A stretch of DNA of 23,458 nt from an uncultured Prevotella sp. (GTDB lineage: Bacteria > Bacteroidota > Bacteroidia > Bacteroidales > Bacteroidaceae), in contig USHW01000035.1 of assembly GCA_900554545.1 (NCBI GenBank), positions 1-23,458 on the forward strand. The letters run 5' to 3'. Made by a program: the position numbers and the translations under genes. Shown here piece after piece: positions 14,265 to 21,547 of the stretch. The notes under the pieces were generated by a model that was given only the letters and a program-made list of their open reading frames with translations, was not told the DNA's origin and did no database searches. The stretch's first letter is position 1. Each line of letters begins with the position of its first letter.

Positions 14265-15417
14265 TTGCCGCGCACTCGCCCATCACTTTATATCCGTCGG
14301 GGTTGGGATGAAGCCAGTCCGACTGGAGGTTTTCCTGCAAAGCCTCGGGGTCTTGCGGGTCGAGTGTGGCCTTGTCGAAGTCAATCACTCCGTCATATAC
14401 ATCCGCCGTGCGTATCCATTTGTTGACAGCTTGGCGCGCCTTCTCGTGGGTGTCGCTGTAGAAGGAGCTGTTCTTGAACGGCATTATTGTGCCGCCGTAC
14501 ACGCGCATGCCCTTTTCCTTGGCCTTCTTGGCGAAGAGCGTGTAGAACTTTGTAAGCATGCGCACGGTGTTCGCGCCGTCGTCGCCTATGCCGCCGATGT
14601 CGTTCACGCCCTCGAATATCACCAGGTCAGTGACTCCCTGCTGCGCGAGAATGTCGCGGTCGAAGCGCTCCGAGGCCGGCGCCGACAGTCCGCCGCTTAT
14701 CACGCAGTTGCCGCCTATGCCGAGGTTGATTACCGCCACCTTGCCGCCCAGCTGCTCGGCAAGCACGTCTGTCCAGCGGTTTTGCGCGTCGGTGGTGGTG
14801 CCGCGCCCGTCGGTTATGCTGTTGCCGAGGCACGCTATGCAGCGTGTCGACGCCGGAGCCTCAACCTCAAGGGCGGAGATGCTGTACCAGTGCTCGAACG
14901 TCTCGACAGAAGTGAACGCCGCCGTGGGCGCAACCTCGCCTGCCGCGAGGTATGACGTGGTGCGCGAACCGCGGTGGGTCGTCGCCTTTTCGGGCACCTT
15001 GCCGTATGTGATTGTCACCGAAAGGCGCTGCAAGGGCTTAAGGCTGTACTTTGCAACGTCGGTATATACGGCCTTGCCCGGCTCAATGGTGACGCTTCTG
15101 TTGCCGTTGAAAGTAAGGTAAGTGGCGGTCTTCGGACTGATTTCCTTGCCTCCGCCGGTGTCGGCTATGTACACCGACTTGATTTCAACCGGCTGCTGGC
15201 TCTTCTCGTTCGACAGCTGCAGGCGCAGCTTCTCGCCGCCGATGCTCACGTGGATTACCTGCCGCAGGGTGTTGCCGGCAAGCGTTGTCTTGGGCATGTC
15301 GCTCTCCGCCAATGGGGCTTCGATGGCCGTCGCCCATGTGGCTGTCCACTTTGTCTGCGCCTTTACGGCCGTGCAGGCCAGCAGCGCGATGACTGATGTA
15401 AGGATAAGTTTATTCAT
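14242..15417 (-). CDS. SGNH/GDSL esterase, XynE-like
   Basis: This is a secreted 391-residue esterase, probably removing acetyl groups from xylan or related glycans. Signal peptide MNKLILTSVIALLACTAVKA is at 1-20. An N-terminal beta-rich domain (about 22-190) precedes the SGNH domain. Block I is CLGNSITDGRG with nucleophile S200, block II NLGIGGN (N237), block III GVND (N272), block V DWLHPN (D367, H370). The layout resembles the XynE-like acylhydrolases first noted in Prevotella bryantii; the substrate is inferred from GH115 and GH43 neighbours. The product ends SVVKNEE and the KNEE codons plus stop are part of a GAAGAGTGAAG repeat, so its tail may have been rewritten by the repeat. It starts 170 bases after the GH115 stop; no clear promoter was seen in that gap. 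Confidence 0.88.
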   Translation of the reverse strand: MNKLILTSVIALLACTAVKAQTKWTATWATAIEAPLAESDMPKTTLAGNTLRQVIHVSIGGEKLRLQLSNEKSQQPVEIKSVYIADTGGGKEISPKTATYLTFNGNRSVTIEPGKAVYTDVAKYSLKPLQRLSVTITYGKVPEKATTHRGSRTTSYLAAGEVAPTAAFTSVETFEHWYSISALEVEAPASTRCIACLGNSITDGRGTTTDAQNRWTDVLAEQLGGKVAVINLGIGGNCVISGGLSAPASERFDRDILAQQGVTDLVIFEGVNDIGGIGDDGANTVRMLTKFYTLFAKKAKEKGMRVYGGTIMPFKNSSFYSDTHEKARQAVNKWIRTADVYDGVIDFDKATLDPQDPEALQENLQSDWLHPNPDGYKVMGECAASVVKNEE

Positions 15418-15587
15418 AGTGTATCGTTGTTGTTTTGGTTATTCACAGGCAAAGACACTGCGCACGGGAACAAGGAGAACCGGCTCTTATGTTCCCGAAT
15501 GCAGTATATCTTCCGCAAAAATAAGCATTTGTAACGACAAAAACGTATCAATGCGGACAAAACGTATGTTTTACCCGCATTTTCAGA

Positions 15588-18500
15588 TTATTTGCCAAAC
15601 AGCATTTCGGGCGCACCGAAGTAGCTGGGACGGGCGTTGTCGGGGTTGACAACCATGCGTTCGAGCACCACCTCGGGGTCAATCATCGTCAGGCGGAGCG
15701 TGTGCAGGCCGCTGCCGGCCACCGGCAGGCGCACCGTGAGCCACCGCAGGTTGTCGAACACGTCGCTGCGCATGCGCTGCCCGTAGCCCGTAAGGCTTAC
15801 GCCAGTTTCCACACCGGGCAGCGGCTTGAGGTTGGGCGACTGTGCAAGGTTCTGCGGCATGTACTCACCGAACGTGTCTACAAGTCCCTGACGGGCGTCA
15901 ACTACGGTGGGCGCGGCGCCGTCAAGGCTAACGCCGAGGCGCAGTCCGCGCTCCGGCTGCACGTCCTGCACGGGCAGGATGCCTATGCACAGGGTAACGG
16001 TATCGGCCTCGGGCAGCAGCAACTGATACTCAAGCGCGGCGCGTCCGGCCGTGTCTTCGCCGTCAGGTTGCCGCCATGCAGCGTCCGCTCCCATGCAGCC
16101 TTCGCCTCGTCCGAGGCCGGGCAGCACCGTCCATGACACGTCCTTGCCTGCCACATTGCGGCTGAACATCACGGCAGGGACGGAGAACTCCGCGCCGGAA
16201 AGGTTGCCGAAGAACGGCCCTTCGGCCTTCGGCGCGTCATACTTCACCGCCGTTACTGCCACCTCGACAGTCTTTCCGCCGCCTTGCAGCTCAACCGTCG
16301 CCGTGTTGCGGCCTGCCTTCGCCTTGCTCCAGTCAATGCTAACGCCGATGCGACGCTCAACATTCAGTCCGTTGAGTGAAGAGTGAAGGGTGGAGAGTGA
16401 AGAATTTTCTTGTGATGAAGAACGCTTGTTTTTCCGTCCGTTGCCATTCAATTCTTCGTTCTTCCCTCTTCGTTCTTCACTCAAAACAATCCAAGGCTCG
16501 CCGGCTTTTGCCGTAAAGCGGAGCGTGCCTGCGCCGCGGTTGAACACGTCGATGTAGTAATTCTGGTTGAGAAGTGCGTCGAACACCGGCAGCGTAAGGC
16601 TCTCGTTGTAGTTGTCGGCATAGTCGTTGCCCTCCACGCTGACGCCCATCGAGGGCTTCTCTTCGGGCGTTACGCGCTTCATCCGGGGCAGTTTGTTCTC
16701 GTCGGGCATCGACCATTTGACGTAGCCTATGTGCTTGTCCTGCATCATGTTCTTCCATTTTCCGCCGGAAAGGGTGTCGTTATAATATGCCGTAAGCCGA
16801 CTGTCGCGCTCGAAAAGGCTGTCGGCCAGCGCAGCCCAGGCATTGGCCGAGGGCCTGCCTTGCCGCGCATAAAGGCGGTTACGCGTTGCGGCAGTGTACA
16901 TACGGGCCACGCCCGACGATGCCACAACGGGGTAATAAACCAGCTGGAAGTAAGCGTCCTTGTCATCGCCGCCGAGCTTCGCCTTCACGCTCCCGGCCTT
17001 TTCTTCAAGCTCCAGCCAAAGGGAGTCCATGCGGTCGGCCTCGTGATGGTTCACGACACTGAACACTCCGGGCGTCTGTACCTCGGCCTTGCGCAGCAGG
17101 TTGTACTTCGTGTAACGGTCAATAAGCCACGCGATGTCGTCAGCGCAGCCGTCGCCGAACGCCTGTGCGGCCCACTCCCGGGTGTACTTCTGTTCGTCGC
17201 CGGGCTGTATCGCGTCAGGGTTCCAGGCGTAACGCATGATGAAGTCGATGGGAAACTCTTTCGGCTTGAGGTCGCCAACGTTGACTATCCACAGGTCGTC
17301 GATGCCCGTATGGTAAGCCAGCGAGAACTGTTCGCGCAGCTTCGGAATGGTAGTGGTAGTCACCCAGCGGTCGTTCCACGGGCCGCCGTTCATGTCTATG
17401 TGGTAGTAAAGCCCCATTCCGCCCTTGCGCCCACGTTCCTTTGCAGGGCCGGTGCGGCGCAGGTAGCCCCAGTTGTTGTCGCAGAAGAGCAGCAGAACGT
17501 CGTCGGGCACGGTGAAACCCTTGTCGTAATAACGCTGCACCTCGGTGAAGATGGCCCACAGCTGGGGCACTTCCGAGGGGTCGCAGCCGTACACCTTCTT
17601 TATTATGTCACGCTGTCCGGCCACCACGTCGCGCAGGACGGCCATGTTCTCGGCGTCGCCTCCGTCGCTCATGGCCACGTCGCCGTCGCCGCGCATGCCT
17701 ATGGTTATTATGTTGTCGTAAGCCTTGTTGCGCTCAAGCCCTGCGGTGAAGAAGCTGTCAAGACGGGCCTTGTTGGTGGCGTAGTTCCATTCTCCCACCT
17801 CGTCTCGCCGCCGGGTGTATTCCTTGTGGGCGCGCATCATCGGCTCGTGGTGGCTCGTTCCCATCACGATGCCGTACATGTCGGCCACCTGGGGGTTAAG
17901 GGGGTCGTCCTCGTTGAAGGCCGTGTCCCACATGGCCGGCCAGAAGTAGTTGGCCTTGAGGCGCAGGAGCAGTTCGAAAAGGTGGGCGTACATCTTGGAG
18001 TTAAGCCCTCCGAAGCGCGACGAGGCCCATCCCCCGAACGAGGGCCACTCGTCGTTTATGAAGATGCCGCGGTACTTTACCTTGGGCGAAGGCTGTACGT
18101 AGCGGCCTTTCCTGACGTTGAGCGACGCGCTCTTGCGCGGCGCAACGTCGGCCCACCAGTACCATGGCGACACGCCGATTTTCTCGGATATGTCGTAAAT
18201 TCCGTATATTGTGCCGCGCTTGTCGCTGCCTGCCACCACGAGGTTGCCGTCCACCGTCTCGATGACGAACGACTCCCAGCGGCCACGTATGCTGTCAACG
18301 TCGAGCTTACCGGCCTTTACAAGTCCGTCAATCAACGGGCTTTTGCCTATCGTGCCGACGATGATTGAAGCCTGCGCGGCCTTGTCCGACGTAACGACAC
18401 GCGCCTCAGTGCCCGTCACCTTGCGTATATCGTCGCCGAGGTCGGCGGCGGCTCGCCGCACGCCCGGCCAGTCTTTGTCTGACACGCAGATGTCGGCCGC

Positions 18501-18695
18501 ACGTCCGGAGGCTGCAATGCGGAAGGCCGACGGCGCGCCGTCATACGTTATGTACTGCGGAACGGTGCTCAAATATTTGGTCTCAACGGGCTTGGAATAT
18601 CCCAGCAGGCACGCCGAGAAGACAAGGACTAACAGGCAGGCAGCCCTTGAATACGTGTTGTTGTTTATCGTTGTTATATGTATGGTTAACGTCAC
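15588..18695 (-). CDS. GH115 alpha-glucuronidase with an in-frame repeat insertion
   Basis: Removes (4-O-methyl-)glucuronic acid side chains from glucuronoxylan. The 1035-residue product carries GH115 hallmarks: an N-terminal domain with IIVGTIGKSPLID and KRGTIYGIYDISEKIGVSPW, then the barrel with GIFINDEWPSFGGWASSRFG, LLRLKANYFWPAMWDTAFN, MGTSHHEPMMRAHKEY, and later FCDNNWGYLRR. A C-terminal region after about 850 is beta-rich. A signal sequence (SRAACLLVLVFSACLLGYSK) marks export. The start is taken as GTG 18695, since a -7 box lies at 18736-18743 and no ATG exists between it and the signal peptide; the open frame up to 19019 is repeat and leader sequence. At about residues 738-775 a low-complexity stretch (KNEELNGNGRKNKRSSSQEN and more) interrupts the domain between PWIVLSEERRG and LNVERRIGVSIDWSKA. 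Confidence 0.9.
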   Translation of the reverse strand: MTLTIHITTINNNTYSRAACLLVLVFSACLLGYSKPVETKYLSTVPQYITYDGAPSAFRIAASGRAADICVSDKDWPGVRRAAADLGDDIRKVTGTEARVVTSDKAAQASIIVGTIGKSPLIDGLVKAGKLDVDSIRGRWESFVIETVDGNLVVAGSDKRGTIYGIYDISEKIGVSPWYWWADVAPRKSASLNVRKGRYVQPSPKVKYRGIFINDEWPSFGGWASSRFGGLNSKMYAHLFELLLRLKANYFWPAMWDTAFNEDDPLNPQVADMYGIVMGTSHHEPMMRAHKEYTRRRDEVGEWNYATNKARLDSFFTAGLERNKAYDNIITIGMRGDGDVAMSDGGDAENMAVLRDVVAGQRDIIKKVYGCDPSEVPQLWAIFTEVQRYYDKGFTVPDDVLLLFCDNNWGYLRRTGPAKERGRKGGMGLYYHIDMNGGPWNDRWVTTTTIPKLREQFSLAYHTGIDDLWIVNVGDLKPKEFPIDFIMRYAWNPDAIQPGDEQKYTREWAAQAFGDGCADDIAWLIDRYTKYNLLRKAEVQTPGVFSVVNHHEADRMDSLWLELEEKAGSVKAKLGGDDKDAYFQLVYYPVVASSGVARMYTAATRNRLYARQGRPSANAWAALADSLFERDSRLTAYYNDTLSGGKWKNMMQDKHIGYVKWSMPDENKLPRMKRVTPEEKPSMGVSVEGNDYADNYNESLTLPVFDALLNQNYYIDVFNRGAGTLRFTAKAGEPWIVLSEERRGKNEELNGNGRKNKRSSSQENSSLSTLHSSLNGLNVERRIGVSIDWSKAKAGRNTATVELQGGGKTVEVAVTAVKYDAPKAEGPFFGNLSGAEFSVPAVMFSRNVAGKDVSWTVLPGLGRGEGCMGADAAWRQPDGEDTAGRAALEYQLLLPEADTVTLCIGILPVQDVQPERGLRLGVSLDGAAPTVVDARQGLVDTFGEYMPQNLAQSPNLKPLPGVETGVSLTGYGQRMRSDVFDNLRWLTVRLPVAGSGLHTLRLTMIDPEVVLERMVVNPDNARPSYFGAPEMLFGK
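16372..16484. repeat. Hairpin repeat inserted in frame in GH115
   Basis: Arms 16372-16406 and 16450-16484, both 35 bases, are imperfect reverse complements made of GAAGAGTGAAG and GAAGAACGAAG words; the loop is 43 bases. The word is the one found at the end of the SGNH gene. The total insert keeps the reading frame and has no stop codon in the GH115 frame. Confidence 0.88.
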
Positions 18696-18735
18696 AAGGC
18701 GTGTACCCCGGTAAGACAGGCACAGCAACCGGCCG

Positions 18736-18743
18736 CAAAGATA
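18736..18743 (-). promoter_or_regulatory. -7 element of GH115
   Basis: TATCTTTG on the minus strand, an exact TAnnTTTG. A predicted RNA start near 18729 leaves about 33 bases to GTG 18695 and decides against the long frame. The upstream box is weak. Confidence 0.6.
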
Positions 18744-18897
18744 CAAAAAATACACGTTACGGCTATCGTTGTTCCCGCTAATTTTGAGTAAGACAGGCAA
18801 TACATCCACAGCCGCACGGCGGAAACAACCGCGCGCGTGGCGCGTTATTGGACAACGGGCGAAGCGCACACGTAACCAGCTGTACACCAGGCCGTTC

Positions 18898-18976
18898 GCA
18901 AAAGGCGTCCTTTTACAGTGCAAAAGACCGCCTTTTACACGGCGTTTTACGTCCTTTTGCACGGCAAAAGGACGTA
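18898..18976. repeat. AAAGG(C)-type repeat upstream of GH115
   Basis: Repeated CAAAAGG and CCTTTTAC words. TACGTCCTTTTGC (18948-18960) and GCAAAAGGACGTA (18964-18976) form a perfect 13-base-pair stem with a three-base loop. It lies in the gap between leftward GH115 and the rightward recombinase remnant. The rest of 18744-19033 shows no gene. Confidence 0.8.
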
Positions 18977-19033
18977 TGTCAAATCCGCACCTGCAATGCC
19001 GCGACAAACCCAAAACCAATAAAAATAAAATCT

Positions 19034-19326
19034 ATGACATCAATCAAAGTGAAATTCAGGCCTTCAGCCGTAAAAGGCAGGGAGGGCATCGTATATTACA
19101 AGATAATCCACCGGCGCGCAGTCCGCCAGCTAAAGACCGACTACCGCGTGTCATGGCAGGAATGGGACAGCGGCGCATCGGCGGTGAAAAGAGCAAGGAC
19201 ATACCCCTGTCGGTAATCAGTGAGGGCATGGGGCACGACTCCGAGGAAACCACTCGCATATACCTTGCCTCGCTCGACACCTCGGTGGTGGACGAAGCCA
19301 ACAGCAAGGTGATTAACTCGATATAG
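19034..19326 (+). pseudogene. Tyrosine recombinase with most of the gene deleted
   Basis: The first part from ATG 19034 reads MTSIKVKFRPSAVKGREGIV and on to DYRVSWQEWD, the N-terminal SAM-like part of Bacteroidetes tyrosine recombinases. From about 19189, in another frame, it reads KSKDIPLSVISEGMGHDSEE then TTRIYLASLDTSVVDEAN, the C-terminal catalytic end with the GH...TT and final tyrosine. About 300 residues between, including the catalytic RHSWAS-type arginine, are missing, and the parts are out of frame, so it is inactive. Relatives of this protein act as integrases or as DNA invertases next to polysaccharide and outer-membrane genes, and here it sits between an exopolysaccharide cluster and a xylan cluster. 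Confidence 0.87.
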
Positions 19327-19375
19327 CCGCACAGGCGCAAACCGGCCGCCCCTGCCACGCACAGGCAGAAAAACA

Positions 19376-19410
19376 TGAGGCCGCGTCCCGGCATGCAAGA
19401 CGCGGCCTCA
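19376..19410 (-). terminator. GC-rich terminator hairpin
   Basis: TGAGGCCGCGTC (19376-19387) pairs with GACGCGGCCTCA (19399-19410), 12 perfect pairs. On the minus strand it is followed by TGTTTTTCTG, so it may end the leftward exopolysaccharide transcript; on the plus strand no T-run follows. Confidence 0.65.
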
Positions 19411-19439
19411 CGGCGTGCAGACGCAACGCCGACAAAACA

Positions 19440-19471
19440 TTTGTAAGGAACAAAGTATTTTCTTACTTTTG
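19440..19471 (+). promoter_or_regulatory. Promoter of the small membrane peptide gene
   Basis: TTTG (19440-19443), 20 bases, TACTTTTG (19464-19471), exact for both boxes. It ends 19 bases before the ATG at 19491. Confidence 0.75.
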
Positions 19472-19490
19472 CAAACGCAAAAGCCAGCCA

Positions 19491-19589
19491 ATGGACAAAG
19501 TAAGGCAAATAATAAAAACAGCAGTATCTTACATCCTGGCAATCATAATAATACCGATTGCCATCGTCTGCAAGATTTTCAGGAAGTGA
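19491..19589 (+). CDS. Putative 32-residue single-span membrane peptide
   Basis: The frame MDKVRQIIKTAVSYILAIII continues IPIAIVCKIFRK and stops at TGA 19587-19589. It has a basic amphipathic start, a run of about 18 hydrophobic residues (12-27) and a basic end, the plan of a small inner-membrane peptide, with positive charges at both ends. A near-perfect promoter lies directly upstream. It converges on the WecG-type gene with six bases between stops, and its stop is part of a perfect palindrome. I do not recognise the family. A chance frame is possible, but the promoter and composition favour a real gene. Confidence 0.6.
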   Translation: MDKVRQIIKTAVSYILAIIIIPIAIVCKIFRK

Positions 19590-19602
19590 CGGCCGTCACT
19601 TC
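19583..19602. terminator. 20-base perfect palindrome holding both stop codons
   Basis: GAAGTGACGGCCGTCACTTC is its own reverse complement. Read right, AAG TGA ends the small peptide; read left, AAG TGA ends the WecG-type gene. It may act as a shared terminator hairpin or a protein-binding site. Confidence 0.8.
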
Positions 19603-20348
19603 GCGAACGGGTCTTTGTACACACCGAGCAACTGCTTGGCGAAGTAAAAGAAGAACTGCATGTCGTCAACGAAATAACGCCTGAACAGCCGCTTCGGCTC
19701 CTTCATGCAGCGATAGAGCCACTCCATGCCGGTCTTCTGCCAGAACACCGGGGCGCGTTTAAGAGTTCCGGCCTCAAAGTCGATAGTCGCCCCAAGGGCC
19801 ATGAACACGTCAACACCCGGCATGCGGTCGCGGTATTTCATTATCCACTTCTCCTGCTTCGGCGCGCCCACGCCGACCAGCAGCACGTTGGCGCCGCTCC
19901 TGTTGACAATGTTGACAAGTTCATCGCACTCCCTTTCGTCCTTCTCGAAACCGAACGACGGCGAGTGCGCCCCCACGACAATCCTACGCCCCACCTTGCC
20001 GTTGATGCGCTCCATCGCCTTCGCCGCAATACCCTCCTTTGCTCCCAGAAGGAATATCCTGCAATCAGGGTCGTCCTTATGGTACATATAATAAGAAGTG
20101 AAGAAGCTGCTGCCCGGAATAGCTTCGGGCAAAGGCCGCCTCAGCAGCTTCGACAGCAGGTAAAGTATCTTGCTGTCGCACACCGTCCACTCCGCCTTCC
20201 TGTACACATCGTAGAACTCCCTGTCGCCTTGCAGCTTCACCAAGTGGTCAACATTCGGCGTTACGAGCACTCCCTTGTCGAGCCGTTCCAACAGCTCCTC
20301 GCGCGTCAACGAAAGTATCTCGACATTCAGTATTTTGGTTGTTTCCAT
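19596..20348 (-). CDS. WecG/TagA/CpsF-family glycosyltransferase (GT26)
   Basis: Adds a sugar (N-acetylmannosaminuronate, N-acetylmannosamine or glucose in known members) to a lipid-linked intermediate at the inner face of the membrane. The 250-residue product has the family landmarks VTPNVDHLVKLQ (29-40), AEWTVCDSKIL, LLGAKEGIAAKA, VLLVGVGAPKQEKWI and GATIDFEAGTLKRAPVFWQK followed by GMEWLYR. The C-terminal amphipathic part (RRYFVDDMQFFFYFAKQLLG) probably docks to the membrane. It is the last gene of the leftward exopolysaccharide cluster, seven bases after the GT4 gene, and ends inside the palindrome. Confidence 0.92.
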   Translation of the reverse strand: METTKILNVEILSLTREELLERLDKGVLVTPNVDHLVKLQGDREFYDVYRKAEWTVCDSKILYLLSKLLRRPLPEAIPGSSFFTSYYMYHKDDPDCRIFLLGAKEGIAAKAMERINGKVGRRIVVGAHSPSFGFEKDERECDELVNIVNRSGANVLLVGVGAPKQEKWIMKYRDRMPGVDVFMALGATIDFEAGTLKRAPVFWQKTGMEWLYRCMKEPKRLFRRYFVDDMQFFFYFAKQLLGVYKDPFAK

Positions 20349-20355
20349 ATACAGG

Positions 20356-21540
20356 CTATTTTTGTTTTATCAAGTTGTACATAACTTCCTTCCACGAGCT
20401 GTAGATGTTTTCCACCGAATAATCACGCTTGCTGGTTTCAATGGCTCTCTGTGCCATCCCGTCGCGCTTATTGTCATCTGCCATTACTGTAGCAAGAGCC
20501 TGTGACATTTCTGAAACATCAAACCGTCCGCCTTCCGGTTGCACAATCATTCCGTTTCTGCCACTATTGATTATGTCATACACAGCTGAATAACTGCCAT
20601 AGACAATAGGCACAACTCCGAAACTCATGCACTCTGCCAACACCAACGGGAAGCCTTCATATTCTGACGCCAATACCAATACTGACGCCCTTTCATAATA
20701 AGGCCGAGGTTGTTGGAAACCGTCGAAGCTGACATGCTTCAGCCCAAGTTCCCTCGCCCTACGTTCCACATTGGCGCGTTCGGGGCCGTCACCGACTATA
20801 GTCAGCCGCCATTCTGGGAAACGCGCCTCAAGCATCGCCCACGTCTCCACTACGCGGACAACACGCTTCTGGTTGTAATCAATGCGCCCCATGTAGACTA
20901 TTTCCTTCCGTTTATTTTCCTTGGAATAAGAAAATCCCGAAGCGTCAATGGTTACCGGATTGGTCTGTACCGCCAAGTGGCCGGGCTTCCTTATGCCCGT
21001 AAAAGCCTTGAACTTTTCCACAAAACTTGGCGAAAGCACCATATAAAGATTGCTATGCTTGTAAACGTAACGCATACTCCGGCTGGTAACCAGCTTGAAT
21101 ACTTGTTTTTTGCAATGCAATAACAACCGCTTTAAGGGGTTGTGCGTCGTTTCCAATGCTATCTCAACGCCTTTTATACGCGCATTGGTATCGGGTGAAT
21201 TGTGATATATGGCAATTGTCTTCACACCCAATCCGGCTTTGGCCTTGTCCAACACCTTGGCAGGAACATACGGCAAGCCCCATTGATTGATTACAATATC
21301 CACTTTGTCATCGGTTAGGATGGAGCGCAACTTCTCTACATTCACATCAGAACAACGGAAGCCGTCAAGCGTATAGAACCGTATGCGCTTGTCTGCTCTT
21401 TCCGTCATCAATGGGCTTGGCTTGTTGAAACAGGCTATGCCGACATGATGACCATGCTCTACGAAACTTTCGGCCAAGGTCAACGTCACCACTTCCTGGC
21501 CGCCAACCTCAAACACTTTCATGAGAAAAAGTATGTTCAT
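20356..21540 (-). CDS. GT4-family glycosyltransferase
   Basis: This is a 394-residue GT-B enzyme that moves a sugar from a nucleotide donor to a growing polysaccharide. The N-terminal glycine-rich loop is KVFEVGGQEVVTLTLAESF. The C-terminal donor domain has IVYMGRIDYNQKRVVRVVET, LTIVGDGPERANVE, FDGFQQPRPYYERASVLVLA and SEYEGFPLVLAECMSFGVVP, where the E-x7-E pair is the retaining GT4 signature. Donor and acceptor are not set by sequence. It lies seven bases from both neighbours, a tight operon. Composition is a little more AT-rich than the housekeeping genes, common in glycan clusters. Confidence 0.93.
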   Translation of the reverse strand: MNILFLMKVFEVGGQEVVTLTLAESFVEHGHHVGIACFNKPSPLMTERADKRIRFYTLDGFRCSDVNVEKLRSILTDDKVDIVINQWGLPYVPAKVLDKAKAGLGVKTIAIYHNSPDTNARIKGVEIALETTHNPLKRLLLHCKKQVFKLVTSRSMRYVYKHSNLYMVLSPSFVEKFKAFTGIRKPGHLAVQTNPVTIDASGFSYSKENKRKEIVYMGRIDYNQKRVVRVVETWAMLEARFPEWRLTIVGDGPERANVERRARELGLKHVSFDGFQQPRPYYERASVLVLASEYEGFPLVLAECMSFGVVPIVYGSYSAVYDIINSGRNGMIVQPEGGRFDVSEMSQALATVMADDNKRDGMAQRAIETSKRDYSVENIYSSWKEVMYNLIKQK

Positions 21541-21547
21541 ATTCCGT

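Noticed and set aside
16731..18368. Long open frame (545 codons) on the plus strand opposite GH115
   Set aside because: It is the antisense shadow of a GC-rich, well-supported GH115 gene; the product is rich in V, H and A with no recognisable domain.
18696..19019. N-terminal extension of GH115
   Set aside because: It is translated from repeat and leader DNA, lies upstream of the TATCTTTG promoter box, and precedes a normal signal peptide.
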